Shown here: one piece after another, positions 52,050-61,071 of the stretch
How positions within the stretch are numbered: the first letter of the stretch is position 1
How the letters are laid out: every line of letters begins with the position of its first letter
Translations under genes and position numbers: made by a program
Notes under the pieces: model-generated
Databases searched by the model: none
Told to the model about the DNA's origin: nothing
What the model saw: the letters and a program-made list of their open reading frames with translations, nothing else
Source of the DNA: Bradyrhizobium algeriense
GTDB lineage: Bacteria; Pseudomonadota; Alphaproteobacteria; Rhizobiales; Xanthobacteraceae
Length of the DNA stretch: 64,000 nt
Assembly: GCF_003062295.1 (NCBI RefSeq)
Contig: NZ_PYCN01000006.1
Span: 1 to 64,000 of the forward strand
Direction: 5' to 3'

Positions 52050-53287
52050 GCGCGAACCTTGCTGAGACGCATTGCGCTCAAGGCCCGTTCGGAATGCCCG
52101 ATCAGCTTTGGCCGCGTCTCCCCCTTGAGCAGCCGCACCAGACCATCGATCGATGCCCCCGTTAATGTGAGTACACGCTTATGCTGGACCTCGCAGATCG
52201 TCTCGGCCCGCGCAGCGGCCAGGAGCTCCGGCATTATCTGCACAGCGTCATCGCTGAACTCCACCAGGTACCGGCTCCGTCCGACATTCGCAAAGAACGC
52301 CGCGAGCTTTGGGTCCCAACTCAATCCGACGTGCGCTACGCGGTAGGAGTATGCAAGGATGCATGCGTGCAGCCGGTGCGCGATGACCGCATCGAAGCTT
52401 CCCACCAGCTCCGCGAGTTCCCGGGGTGTCCTGCAGTCTGGCGCGCGCGTCAGGCCATCGTCACCACGGAACGAACCAACGACACGGTCCAGGCAAGTCC
52501 GGTCTTCCCGAGCTCCGTTCGAGAAGCAGGTTACGTCGTATCCCGATGCCAGCAGCCGCCTGATCAAGCTTCGATAGAGATCCATAACGGTCGTATCATC
52601 AGACTTTCCCTCCCCGTGATGTTGCAGAACGACCGGATGGGTCATCCCGACGCCAATAACAGGGCGCTTGCGCTGTCGCCGCACACTTGATGGCCACACC
52701 TGAGACGCCATCAGGCCGGGATCCGGCGTCACGACGACGCCCTTCACGCGACGCTGGCGTAGCCGTCTCGCAGAATCGCTGTCGCGCACGCCTGCGAACA
52801 CCAGCTGGTCAGCATGCAACAATGACGAGATCAGTGCTGCACCTCGTCCAGAGCGGCTTTCGGCGACACCTAGCCCAAACAAGGCGATCGGAACATTGTT
52901 GCGCTTGCACTCCGCCGCCACAATCGACAGCTTGACCGGGAAGTTGAGGTCGCCGTCCTGGATTAGCTGGCCGCCACCGACAATCGCGAGATCGGCATCG
53001 CGTAGCGCTTCGCGCCAGACCGGTCGGCATTTCCTCCTCATCTGAAGGCGAAGGATTGCCTCTACCAAAACATCGCGCAGCAAGGCGGGCATCATCTGCA
53101 GTGCCTTCAAGGCAAGGACACGACGGCCTGACCTTGCCGAACTGTCGCGATCGGTGCGTCCGGCAAGATCCAGAGCTTCAATGCCGACATCGGGTAGCCG
53201 CCGCCCAAGCTCGGCTTCGAGGCATTCGGCAATCACCCCATCACCGAGGTTCGGGCTGTACTTAACGTTGAAGGTGACAACCTTCAT
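52046..53287 (-). CDS. Polysaccharide pyruvyl transferase family protein
   Basis: 413 residues from ATG 53287 (MKVVTFNVKYSPNLGDGVIA); ATG 53305 is the alternative. The family features are NLGDGVIAECLE near the start, AIVGGGQLIQDGD, and the C-terminal VIAHRLHACILAYSY with a conserved His. It transfers pyruvate from PEP to a sugar, giving an acidic ketal, a common feature of rhizobial EPS. It begins 34 bases after the GT4 gene stop. Confidence 0.9.
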   Translation of the reverse strand: MKVVTFNVKYSPNLGDGVIAECLEAELGRRLPDVGIEALDLAGRTDRDSSARSGRRVLALKALQMMPALLRDVLVEAILRLQMRRKCRPVWREALRDADLAIVGGGQLIQDGDLNFPVKLSIVAAECKRNNVPIALFGLGVAESRSGRGAALISSLLHADQLVFAGVRDSDSARRLRQRRVKGVVVTPDPGLMASQVWPSSVRRQRKRPVIGVGMTHPVVLQHHGEGKSDDTTVMDLYRSLIRRLLASGYDVTCFSNGAREDRTCLDRVVGSFRGDDGLTRAPDCRTPRELAELVGSFDAVIAHRLHACILAYSYRVAHVGLSWDPKLAAFFANVGRSRYLVEFSDDAVQIMPELLAAARAETICEVQHKRVLTLTGASIDGLVRLLKGETRPKLIGHSERALSAMRLSKVRA

Positions 53288-53321
53288 GATACTACCACTC
53301 AACATCGTAACAGAATGCGAT

Positions 53322-54497
53322 TCATCCGCCCCAGAACCTGCTCGCATGGACAACTCGCGCTCCGGCGCCGGACGGATTCTGATTCTGGTGGCCGCCAGCA
53401 ACTGTCGCGTTTTCGCGCAATGCCCGTTCAACCGAACGCCTCATTTGGCGCTTGAAGCGCTCCTTACTGAAGCCGGCTGCATGCCGAACGATGTCGGTGG
53501 CGGAGAAGCTGATCGTCTCGGCGCGCGTGATCGCCTTCCCAAGCGCCTCCGTGGTCTGCTCCGAGAACAGCACGCCAGTAACGCCGTCGATAACTGTTTC
53601 GGTGGCGCCGCCGCGGCCGAATGCGATGACGGGCCGGCCGCTCGCCATCGCTTCGACCGGAACGATGCCAAAGTCCTCTTCACCGGGGAAAATCAAAGCA
53701 AGGCAACGCGCATAGTGATGCCGAAGGACTGCAAATGGCTGCGGTCCCATAATCGTGACGTTGGGCCGCGCGTGCCGCTTGAGAGTATCCAGCATCTCAC
53801 CGCCGCCTATAACGATGAGCCTCTTGCCAGACGCGTTGAAGGCGTCAACGACCAGGTCGGCCCGCTTATAGGCAACCAGTTCCCCCACCATCAGATAGTA
53901 GTCGCCGACATCAGAAGCCGTAACCTGTTCGAAGGCGTCGACATCGACTGGTGGAAAGACAACATCGGATTCGCGGCGAAAGTATTTCCGGATACGCGAT
54001 GACACATTGTGGGAGTTGGCAACGAACAAGTCGACCCGAGCGGATGACCCCTGATCCCAGTTGCGCAGGTAGTGAGAGAACAGCGTCATCGCGGCGCGCG
54101 TCAGCAGGCCGGACGCGGACCTGTAGTCGTGGTACATGTTCCAGATGTACCGCATCGGGGAGTGGCAATAGCAGACATGCACCGCATGCGCGGGAGGAAT
54201 GATGCCCTTCGCGGGACCGGACTCGCTGCTGATGATCAAGTCGTAGCCGCGAAGGTCGATCTGCTCGAGCGCAAGCGGCATTAGCGGCAGATACTTCTTG
54301 TACCAGAACTTTGCCCGCGGCAGCCTGGCGATAAACGACGTGACGATTCGATGGTTGGCAATCGCCGGGGAAATAGACTCCGGCACCACTACATGCGTGA
54401 AGATGTCGGCCGATGGATAGAGTTCGCAGATGGCTTCGAGGACCTTCTCGCCCCCGCGCATCCCGACAAGCCAATAGTGGACTATTGCGACCCGCAT
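53322..54497 (-). CDS. GT4 glycosyltransferase (WbaZ-like)
   Basis: 391 residues starting [20 protein letters not shown]. Typical motifs are SESGPAKGI, CYCHSPMRYIWNMYHDY, and the C-terminal FPGEEDFGIVPVEAMASG with the E-x7-E site. These features fit the mannosyltransferase-like WbaZ branch, but the donor is not proven. Its ATG overlaps the ExoY-like stop by one base (TGATG), so it should act early, directly after the initiating transferase. Confidence 0.9.
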   Translation of the reverse strand: MRVAIVHYWLVGMRGGEKVLEAICELYPSADIFTHVVVPESISPAIANHRIVTSFIARLPRAKFWYKKYLPLMPLALEQIDLRGYDLIISSESGPAKGIIPPAHAVHVCYCHSPMRYIWNMYHDYRSASGLLTRAAMTLFSHYLRNWDQGSSARVDLFVANSHNVSSRIRKYFRRESDVVFPPVDVDAFEQVTASDVGDYYLMVGELVAYKRADLVVDAFNASGKRLIVIGGGEMLDTLKRHARPNVTIMGPQPFAVLRHHYARCLALIFPGEEDFGIVPVEAMASGRPVIAFGRGGATETVIDGVTGVLFSEQTTEALGKAITRAETISFSATDIVRHAAGFSKERFKRQMRRSVERALRENATVAGGHQNQNPSGAGARVVHASRFWGG

Positions 54498-55198
54498 CAG
54501 TATGTGCCCTTGGCCGTAATCAGCACCGGCACAGTCTTCGCGATGATCTTTATGTCATTCCAGAACGACCAGTTCTCGACATAGTCCAGATCGATGGAAA
54601 CGCGGCGCTCGTAGGAAAGATCGTTGCGTCCGCTGACCTGCCACGCGCCGGTTAGACCAGGACGCGTCAGCAGATAGTGCCCCGCGCTCGGTCCGTACAT
54701 TGTGATCTCTTCGACGACCACCGGCCGCGGACCCACGATGCTCATGTCGCCCCGAAGAACATTCCAGAGCTGCGGCAATTCATCCAGGCTGGTTTGACGC
54801 AACACCAGGCCAACCGCAGTCACGCGCGGATCGCACTTTAGCTTGCGCGTTTCGGCCCACTCCCTCGCAGCCTCGGGATAATCACGAAGGTGCCGCGCCA
54901 GCACCGCGTCGCCATCCATTGCCATTGTCCTGAACTTCAGACAGCCGAAAGTGGAAGAACGAAAGCCGACGCGTGGTTGCCGGTAAAGAATGTTACCGCG
55001 ATCCATGACCTTCAGAAGCAATGCAATGAGGAGAAGGAGCGGTGCGAAGGCCAGAAGCGCTGACGAAGAAACGAGAATATCAAGTAACCGTTTCGGTACG
55101 CCCCCGATCGGATACCTTGCCGATCTCTGCTTGATGCGCCTGTCGATGAGTAGGCCGACTTCTGTGGTCGCACTCTTCGGCAACTGATACAACTGCAT
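54497..55198 (-). CDS. ExoY-like initiating sugar transferase
   Basis: 233 residues from ATG 55198 with GGAG nine bases upstream; TTG 55231 is rejected. It has one N-terminal membrane hairpin ([20 protein letters not shown]) and the sugar-transferase core: [55 protein letters not shown]. As first gene of the operon it should start the repeat unit with a hexose 1-phosphate on undecaprenyl phosphate. A longer WcaJ-type enzyme is at 9832, so two initiating enzymes exist. Confidence 0.94.
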   Translation of the reverse strand: MQLYQLPKSATTEVGLLIDRRIKQRSARYPIGGVPKRLLDILVSSSALLAFAPLLLLIALLLKVMDRGNILYRQPRVGFRSSTFGCLKFRTMAMDGDAVLARHLRDYPEAAREWAETRKLKCDPRVTAVGLVLRQTSLDELPQLWNVLRGDMSIVGPRPVVVEEITMYGPSAGHYLLTRPGLTGAWQVSGRNDLSYERRVSIDLDYVENWSFWNDIKIIAKTVPVLITAKGTY

Positions 55199-55730
55199 TA
55201 GCTTAAGCTCCAATGAGGGACCTTCATGCAAGCCGTCCTCATTCCGCGGCTCGCGCCGCGGTCACGAGTGGGTCTCGCTAGTTGGTCTCGCTTAATCGGC
55301 AGTACCGGGAACAAATCTCTCGGCCAGCCCGCATCGCTAATAAGTGCGCAACTATTGTTGTTAATTAATGCGTAACTATTGGTGCATCGCAACTTGATTA
55401 TTCTAACCCACTAATGCGCGATGCTTGTGCATATTGATCGCTCAGTGTGCACGCACCGCCATCGATCTCACGCTCGGGAGCTGGCGCATTCGCGGTAGAG
55501 TGATCACGTACACGCTGTATCAAAAATTTTTATTCCGAGAGAAACCGATCCAAATCAGCTCGAAACTGAACTGAAGCCTGGTCTGCAATCCGCATTTGCG
55601 ATCCGCACCTAGCTTCATTCGTGAACTGGTACGGTTCTCGCATGCCGTAAGCGCGCGTAAAAATTTCTGAGAATGAAATCGGGGGGAGTGGAACGTCTCG
55701 ACGACGTTTTGGACGTAAACGAGGCCCCGT
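55199..55730. promoter_or_regulatory. Regulatory region before the EPS operon
   Basis: 532 bases without a gene lie between the EPS operon and the zinc-ribbon gene. The part 55331-55430 is AT-rich and repeat-rich. TGCGCAACTATTGTTG (55345-55360) recurs as TGCGTAACTATTGGTG (55369-55384), 24 bases later, on the same face of the helix. GCATCGC occurs at 55331 and 55384 and inverted as GCGATGC at 55418. These are candidate binding sites for a regulator of the EPS operon. No -35/-10 pair can be assigned with confidence. Confidence 0.45.
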
Positions 55731-56225
55731 ATGCGTACCGACCTCTCTCGCTGCTTCAAAGATGAGTGTGCTGCGCTCGAACTTGTCGAGGCCTGCATCT
55801 GGCCGAACGGGGTTGTGTGTCCACATTGCGGCGAAAATAGTCGAACTAGTCTCCTAAGAGGATCCAGTACTAAGACCGGCACGCGCAAGTGTTATGGCTG
55901 CCGAAAGCTGTTCTCGGTGCGAACAGGCACAATGTTCGAGTGCAGCCACGTCCCATTTCACAAATGGCTGAAGGCTCTCTTCCTGACCGGGTGCGGCACG
56001 GAACCTATCAAGCCATTTCAGCTCAGCCGGGCTATCGATGTCTCCTTCAAGACCGCCGCCCTTATGATCGCGCAGATCAACCAGTCTGCCGTCGAGTGCG
56101 GAATACGAACCTCTGAAGATAAAGTCGAGACTACTCTGCCTGCGCACGAGCGCTCCACGCTGGTTCCGTCGGAGTTCCCAACGGCTGGAGAACCGCAAAT
56201 CTCGACCGTGAACTCACACGCTTAG
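55731..56225 (+). CDS. Stand-alone IS1595-like zinc-ribbon/HTH protein (transposase N-terminus)
   Basis: 164 residues from ATG 55731 (GAGG seven bases upstream). The first half is the zinc ribbon of IS1595-type transposases: VVCPHCGENS, then RKCYGCRKLFSVRTGTMF. A helical segment follows, like the DNA-binding part: FHKWLKALFLTG, LSRAIDVSFKTAALMIAQIN. The DDE catalytic domain is absent; a short unrelated tail replaces it. Either a decayed insertion sequence or a domesticated regulator. No terminal inverted repeats were found by eye. Confidence 0.7.
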   Translation: MRTDLSRCFKDECAALELVEACIWPNGVVCPHCGENSRTSLLRGSSTKTGTRKCYGCRKLFSVRTGTMFECSHVPFHKWLKALFLTGCGTEPIKPFQLSRAIDVSFKTAALMIAQINQSAVECGIRTSEDKVETTLPAHERSTLVPSEFPTAGEPQISTVNSHA

Positions 56226-56248
56226 GCCTCCCGCAGGAGCCAGCCTCG

Positions 56249-56443
56249 ATGCAAAAGCTACCTGAGGTCCCGGATTTCGAGCCAGAGAAACAAGATAGCG
56301 ACACAAGCTCGGAACTTTATAACGACGATCTTATTGCGCAGTTCAAAAGCCGCCTGGGGCAACTCCTGCGGGCTGGCCGGCCACGAAAGCGCTCGCCCCG
56401 CAAGCAGAACGACAAGTCAAACGGGGTGGGCGGGAATGACTGA
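56249..56443 (+). CDS. Small charged protein after the zinc-ribbon gene (64 aa)
   Basis: The product starts MQKLPEVPDFEPEKQDSDTS, is acidic in the first half and strongly basic in the second (RAGRPRKRSPRKQ). GCAGGAG lies about ten bases upstream and the gap to the preceding stop is 23 bases, so cotranslation is likely. No family is recognised. It ends before the convergent kinase gene. Region 56444-56553 has only a short GC-rich hairpin (56460-56472). Confidence 0.45.
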   Translation: MQKLPEVPDFEPEKQDSDTSSELYNDDLIAQFKSRLGQLLRAGRPRKRSPRKQNDKSNGVGGND

Positions 56444-56553
56444 CCGCCGATGTGATCGTCGGCCGGAGGCCGTCGAACTACAATAAAGTTTCTCGGCGAT
56501 GAGCACTTTGCGCCAATACATTGCCATGACACGCACCTGACGGGCGCAATTTC

Positions 56554-57516
56554 TCATCCGAGCCCATCCGACAAAAGACGAGATAAGGCCCCGCTGACAT
56601 CCGAATGGCGCGGCGGATCGGCCCCGGCCCGCCCGCATGTGAAGGCCGCGCAAATCGAGGCAAACGACAGCACTCGACAAAGCTCATCGGAATTCATCTG
56701 CGACAGGGGGTGGGTCTTGATTCTTCCGATCGCACGCAAAGCGAATAGGAGCGCCGCTTGAAAACTGTCGCCAGCCCCAATGCTATCCACCACATCTACG
56801 GCGGGGGCCTGAACCTCAACTGCGCCTACACTTCCATGCCACGCCTGCGCTCCCTTGATTCCACGAGTGACAACAACCAGGCCGGCGCCCGCCTCGATGA
56901 GCGACCTGGCCTTTCCCGCATAGTCGTTGCCGCCGTATAGAAATTCAAAATCGACATCCGACATTCGCACGATGTCTGCAGCGGCCGCAAAAGCATTCAT
57001 CTGATCGACGTAGTGCGCCTTGTGCCTGACGAGATTGGGCCGGCAGTTCGGATCGAAGGAGATGGTGGTCGAGCCGGCTGCGTCTTCGATCATCGCCAGC
57101 GCCTGGGCTGCCCCCTTGTCGTTGGCAAGCGTGGTCGATCCGACATGAATCGCTTCGATCTCGTCGAAGGGGATGGAGCCCTGCCGATAGGCCCAGTTTC
57201 GGGACGCCGTCGCCTCGTCATAGAAAGCATATTGCGGCTCGCCCGCGATAGTGCGGACGAAGGCAAGGGTCGTCTGGCAATCGCTGCGCGTCACGTAGCG
57301 AAGGTCGACCTGCGAGGCCGACGCATGGTCGGCAATCATACGTCCGAAGAGATCGGTGGAGATGCCGCCCACAAACCCCGCCGGCGCGCCGAGACGCGCC
57401 ATGCCGACGGCGATGTTGAGACAGGATCCTCCGACAACTGGCACAGTCGCGTCGCGTCCATCCACGGACTTGACCGGCAGGAAATCGACCAGGGCATCTC
57501 CGCAACTCAGCAGCAT
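56554..57516 (-). CDS. PfkB-family sugar kinase (fructokinase-like)
   Basis: 320 residues from ATG 57516, four bases after the FGGY gene's stop. PfkB signatures: LVDFLP near the start, VGGSCLNIAVGMARLG, VGGISTDLFGRM and the C-terminal VVDSIGAGDSFQAALLFAL with the catalytic Asp. It resembles bacterial fructokinases. In this polyol/sugar operon it would phosphorylate the ketose made by a dehydrogenase. The substrate remains an inference. Confidence 0.9.
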   Translation of the reverse strand: MLLSCGDALVDFLPVKSVDGRDATVPVVGGSCLNIAVGMARLGAPAGFVGGISTDLFGRMIADHASASQVDLRYVTRSDCQTTLAFVRTIAGEPQYAFYDEATASRNWAYRQGSIPFDEIEAIHVGSTTLANDKGAAQALAMIEDAAGSTTISFDPNCRPNLVRHKAHYVDQMNAFAAAADIVRMSDVDFEFLYGGNDYAGKARSLIEAGAGLVVVTRGIKGAQAWHGSVGAVEVQAPAVDVVDSIGAGDSFQAALLFALRAIGRIKTHPLSQMNSDELCRVLSFASICAAFTCGRAGADPPRHSDVSGALSRLLSDGLG

Positions 57517-57520
57517 GGCT

Positions 57521-59185
57521 CTAGTTCTTCGTCTCACGTCTGGCGATCGATGCGATCCCCTGCATCGCATGACGGCTATCTTGCTCCAGCTTTCGCATCA
57601 GCCCGTGAACCCGCCGCTTTGTCCGGTGGAAATCGGCCAGTCCCGGCGGTGTCTGTTCGCTCAGCCGGCCGATCGCGGACATTGAGGCCATCGCCTCACC
57701 GATTGACCCACAAGACTTCGCCGCAACCGCGCCCAGCATGGCGGCGCCGAGCAGCACGGGCTCCTGCGTTTCGGGGACCGCAACGGTCAGGCCGGTCGTA
57801 TCCGCCATGATCTGGCGAACCAGCGGACTTCGTCCTGCGCCACCGCTGATCACCATCATATCGCTGTCCACGCCGTGCGCTCGAAAAGCTTCGACGACAT
57901 CGGCAAGTCCATACGCAAGCCCGCACAGCCCGGCCACGAACAGCCGCTCCATCGAGCCGATGTCGACGTCGAGATCCATGCCTGCAACGACCGCGCGGGA
58001 ATAGGGATCGGCAAAGGGCGACCGGTTACCGAGAAACTCAGGCAGAACGTGGATGTCACGGGCCAGCAACGCCGCCCCGCCCAGGCTCGCGACGCCCGAG
58101 ACGATGCGCCGTTCGAGAAATTCCAGAACTTCCATGCCGGCGGAGCGCGCGGTCGCGACGGCCTCGCTGTAAGCGGGATGAGACCTGACGAGATGATCGA
58201 TGGCGGCACCGGCTGCGGACTGTCCGCCCTCGTTGAGCCAGAAGCCGGGCACCATTCCCGAATAGTAAGGACCCCAGACGCCGGGGACAAAGCACGGCTC
58301 ACGCGTCGTTGCCATGATGCAAGCCGAGGTTCCCATAATGTAGGCAAGGCGACGACACACATCGACCGGCTCACCCGACTTCCCGCGCCCACCGATCGTG
58401 CCCACGCCGCCGGCGTGCGCATCGATCAGCGACGCGGCGACCGGCGTGCCTTCGAGAAGTCCCAAATCCCGTGCCGCGGACTTCGTCAGGCCGGCACCCA
58501 GCGACGTGCCGGGTGCAACGATCTCCCTTCCGATTCGCGCATATTCGTCCGAGGCAAGGTCGCCAAGGCCAACGCGCTCGAAATAGCTGCGGCTCCAGCG
58601 CTGATCCTGGGCAAGATAATTCCATTTGCAGACGACCGTGCATATCGACCGAGCCGTTGATCCGGTGGCGTGAAACGAAAGATAGTCGGCGAGGTCGAAG
58701 AGATGGCCCGCCGACCGATAGGTCGACGGCAGGTGCCGTTTAAGCCAAAGCAATTTTGGAATTTCCATTTCCGGCGAGATCGAGCCGCCGACATAGCGCA
58801 GGACCTCGTCCTGCGTCTCGTTCACCTCGCGCGCTTCGGCCATAGCGCGATGATCCATCCAAACGATGACGTTCCTTCGGTCGTCGCCGGAACCACTTAC
58901 GGTCAGCGGATGGCCGCCGGCATCGAGCACCACGAGCGAGCAGGTCGCATCAAAACCCACGCCCTTGACCGTGGAAGGCGGAATGGCTGCCTCTCCCATC
59001 GCGGCGCGAACCGACGCGGCGCACGCTGACCAGATCTCGGACGACGACTGTTCGACGACACCGCCCGCTTCGTGCCATAGCGTGATCGGATGCCGGGCGG
59101 TCGCCAGCAAGGTTCCTTTCTCGTCAAACACTCCGGCGCGGGCACTCGACGTTCCGACGTCGATGCCGATGAAGGCCTGCTGCAT
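57521..59185 (-). CDS. FGGY-family carbohydrate kinase (D-ribulokinase-like)
   Basis: 554 residues with the FGGY/hexokinase fold: N-terminal GIDVGTSSARAGVFD, VIVWMDHRA (characteristic of the YDR109C/FGGY D-ribulose kinase group), a central IDAHAGGVGT and the C-terminal VISGGAGRSPLVRQIMAD. Length is that of this branch (about 540-560). It phosphorylates a pentulose, probably D-ribulose; this would match ribitol or similar polyol use with the SDR gene beside it. It lies between the SDR gene and the PfkB gene. Confidence 0.9.
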   Translation of the reverse strand: MQQAFIGIDVGTSSARAGVFDEKGTLLATARHPITLWHEAGGVVEQSSSEIWSACAASVRAAMGEAAIPPSTVKGVGFDATCSLVVLDAGGHPLTVSGSGDDRRNVIVWMDHRAMAEAREVNETQDEVLRYVGGSISPEMEIPKLLWLKRHLPSTYRSAGHLFDLADYLSFHATGSTARSICTVVCKWNYLAQDQRWSRSYFERVGLGDLASDEYARIGREIVAPGTSLGAGLTKSAARDLGLLEGTPVAASLIDAHAGGVGTIGGRGKSGEPVDVCRRLAYIMGTSACIMATTREPCFVPGVWGPYYSGMVPGFWLNEGGQSAAGAAIDHLVRSHPAYSEAVATARSAGMEVLEFLERRIVSGVASLGGAALLARDIHVLPEFLGNRSPFADPYSRAVVAGMDLDVDIGSMERLFVAGLCGLAYGLADVVEAFRAHGVDSDMMVISGGAGRSPLVRQIMADTTGLTVAVPETQEPVLLGAAMLGAVAAKSCGSIGEAMASMSAIGRLSEQTPPGLADFHRTKRRVHGLMRKLEQDSRHAMQGIASIARRETKN

Positions 59186-59213
59186 TGCAACCCCGCTTCA
59201 GTTCAGCGCCAGC

Positions 59214-59987
59214 TCACCAGCACGTATAGCCTCCGTCAACGAGGACAACACTCCCGGTCATCAGGCTGGCGGCGTCAGACGCCAGAAACAGGACGACCGA
59301 TGCGATCTCGTCGACCTCCCCCATTCGGGCCATCGGCGTACCACCGATCCAGGCATCGTACATCTTCGGGTTGCTTTTGACGAATGCATTGAGAGGCGTG
59401 GTGACGTAAGTCGGCGCCACGGCGTTGACACGGACGCCGCGTGCCCCCCACTCGGCCGCGAGCGATTTGGTGAGATGGTGCACCGCGGCCTTGGAAGCGT
59501 TGTAGTAGCACTGCTCCTGCGGTTTGTTGACAATGAAGCCTGACATCGACCCGATGTTCACGATGGAACCGGACTTTGCGTCCAGCATGTGCTTGCCGAA
59601 GGCGCGACAGCACCAGAACGTGCCGTTGAGATTGACGTCGATGACGTTGTGCCAATGTTCGTCGGCAACCTCTTCGGCCGGCGTCTCGCTTCGCGCGATG
59701 CCGGCATTGTTGACAAGGATATCGATGCCGCCGTAGCGGGCTGCCAATTGGTCGGCGACCTCGGTAACGCGCTTCGAGTCCGTTACGTCCATGATGACGA
59801 TCTCGGCGTCCAGGCCTTTGGCCTTCAGGCTCGCGCACCCGGCATCGGCAAGTTGGGGGTCGCGATCGGCGATCACGACCTTCGCTCCGGCCTCCGCCAA
59901 GGCCTCGGCGCAGGCAAGGCCGATTCCCTGGCCAGCGCCTGTAACAACCGCCGTTTTTCGGTCCAGTTTGAATTTTTCCAGATACAT
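59214..59987 (-). CDS. Short-chain dehydrogenase (polyol dehydrogenase-like)
   Basis: 257 residues with TGAGQGIGLACAEALAEAG (NAD binding), NNAGIARSE, Ser in NIGSMSG, and YYNASK as catalytic motif. The C-terminal VLVDGGYTCW is like that of sorbitol/arabinitol dehydrogenases. The position between the ABC ATPase and the pentulose kinase suggests it oxidises an imported polyol to the ketose. It begins 62 bases downstream of the ATPase gene. Confidence 0.9.
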   Translation of the reverse strand: MYLEKFKLDRKTAVVTGAGQGIGLACAEALAEAGAKVVIADRDPQLADAGCASLKAKGLDAEIVIMDVTDSKRVTEVADQLAARYGGIDILVNNAGIARSETPAEEVADEHWHNVIDVNLNGTFWCCRAFGKHMLDAKSGSIVNIGSMSGFIVNKPQEQCYYNASKAAVHHLTKSLAAEWGARGVRVNAVAPTYVTTPLNAFVKSNPKMYDAWIGGTPMARMGEVDEIASVVLFLASDAASLMTGSVVLVDGGYTCW

Positions 59988-60049
59988 CTTCTTGTTATTC
60001 CTGTTTTCCTATCGCGGCTTTTCCTATTGCGGCGCAGCGTGCTGTCCGC

Positions 60050-61054
60050 TCATGCCGCTATCACCGCGCCGTCCTTGTCGAAGCGGTGCAGCCGGGTTGG
60101 ATCGGGCGAAAGCCAGATGCGGTCGCCGGCCTTGAGATTGAATTCTCCGATGCAGCGCGCCGTCAGCAGACCGAGCTTGCCGGCGTCGACATAGAGGAAG
60201 GTGTCGCTGCCCAGATGCTCCGCGACCGACACGGTACCGGGCCAACCCTCTCCCTCCTTGCCGATCCTCAGGTGTTCGGGCCTGACGCCGAGCGTGGCAA
60301 CGCCGGGTTGGCCTGCCGCCTCGCCGGATACAAAATTCATCTTTGGCGATCCGATGAAGCCGGCGACGAAGAGATTCGCCGGATGCTCATAGAGTTCCAA
60401 CGGCGAGCCATATTGTTCGATATGGCCGGCGTTGAGCACGACGATCTTGTCGGCCATCGTCATGGCCTCGACCTGGTCATGCGTGACATAGATGGCGGTG
60501 GTCGCAAGTTGCTTCTGCAATTTGGTGACTTCCAGACGCATCTGGACCCGCAGCGCCGCATCGAGATTCGACAAGGGCTCGTCAAACAGAAACGCCTTGG
60601 GCTCGCGCACGATCGCGCGTCCGATCGCCACGCGCTGGCGCTGCCCACCGGATAGCTCGCGCGGCTTACGGTCCAGATAGGGCGTAAGATTCAGCGTGGC
60701 GGCCGCGGCCTCCACCTTGCGGTCGATATCCGGCCGCGGCAGGCCGGCCATCTTCAGGCCGAACGCGATGTTGCCGCGGACGCTCATATGCGGATAGAGC
60801 GCATAGGATTGGAACACCATCGACAGGCCCCGCTTGGCCGGCGGCACATCCACCACATTCTTGCCGTCAATCAGGATTTTCCCGCCGGTGACATCCTCAA
60901 GTCCGGCGATCAGGCGCAACAGCGTCGTCTTCCCGCAGCCGGACGGCCCGACGAACACCACGAAGGAGCCGTCTTCGATATCCAAATTGGCATCCTTGAT
61001 GATGTTGACCGGCCCGAACGATTTTCTGACTCCCTGCAGCGTTATCTGGCCCAT
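60050..61054 (-). CDS. Sugar ABC transporter ATP-binding protein (UgpC/SmoK type)
   Basis: 334 residues from ATG 61054; the longer frame to 61279 overlaps the permease and is rejected. Walker [10 protein letters not shown], signature LSGGQRQR, Walker [10 protein letters not shown], then [14 protein letters not shown]. The C-terminal TOBE-type domain includes TLGVRPEHL. The sequence belongs to the CUT1 MalK/UgpC branch used for polyols and oligosaccharides. It energises the two permeases upstream. Confidence 0.95.
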   Translation of the reverse strand: MGQITLQGVRKSFGPVNIIKDANLDIEDGSFVVFVGPSGCGKTTLLRLIAGLEDVTGGKILIDGKNVVDVPPAKRGLSMVFQSYALYPHMSVRGNIAFGLKMAGLPRPDIDRKVEAAAATLNLTPYLDRKPRELSGGQRQRVAIGRAIVREPKAFLFDEPLSNLDAALRVQMRLEVTKLQKQLATTAIYVTHDQVEAMTMADKIVVLNAGHIEQYGSPLELYEHPANLFVAGFIGSPKMNFVSGEAAGQPGVATLGVRPEHLRIGKEGEGWPGTVSVAEHLGSDTFLYVDAGKLGLLTARCIGEFNLKAGDRIWLSPDPTRLHRFDKDGAVIAA

Positions 61055-61071
61055 GATCTCTGGTCCCCTTG

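Noticed and set aside
56460..56472. GC-rich hairpin between the 64-residue gene and the PfkB gene as a terminator
   Set aside because: The stem has only five base pairs and no T run follows on either strand.
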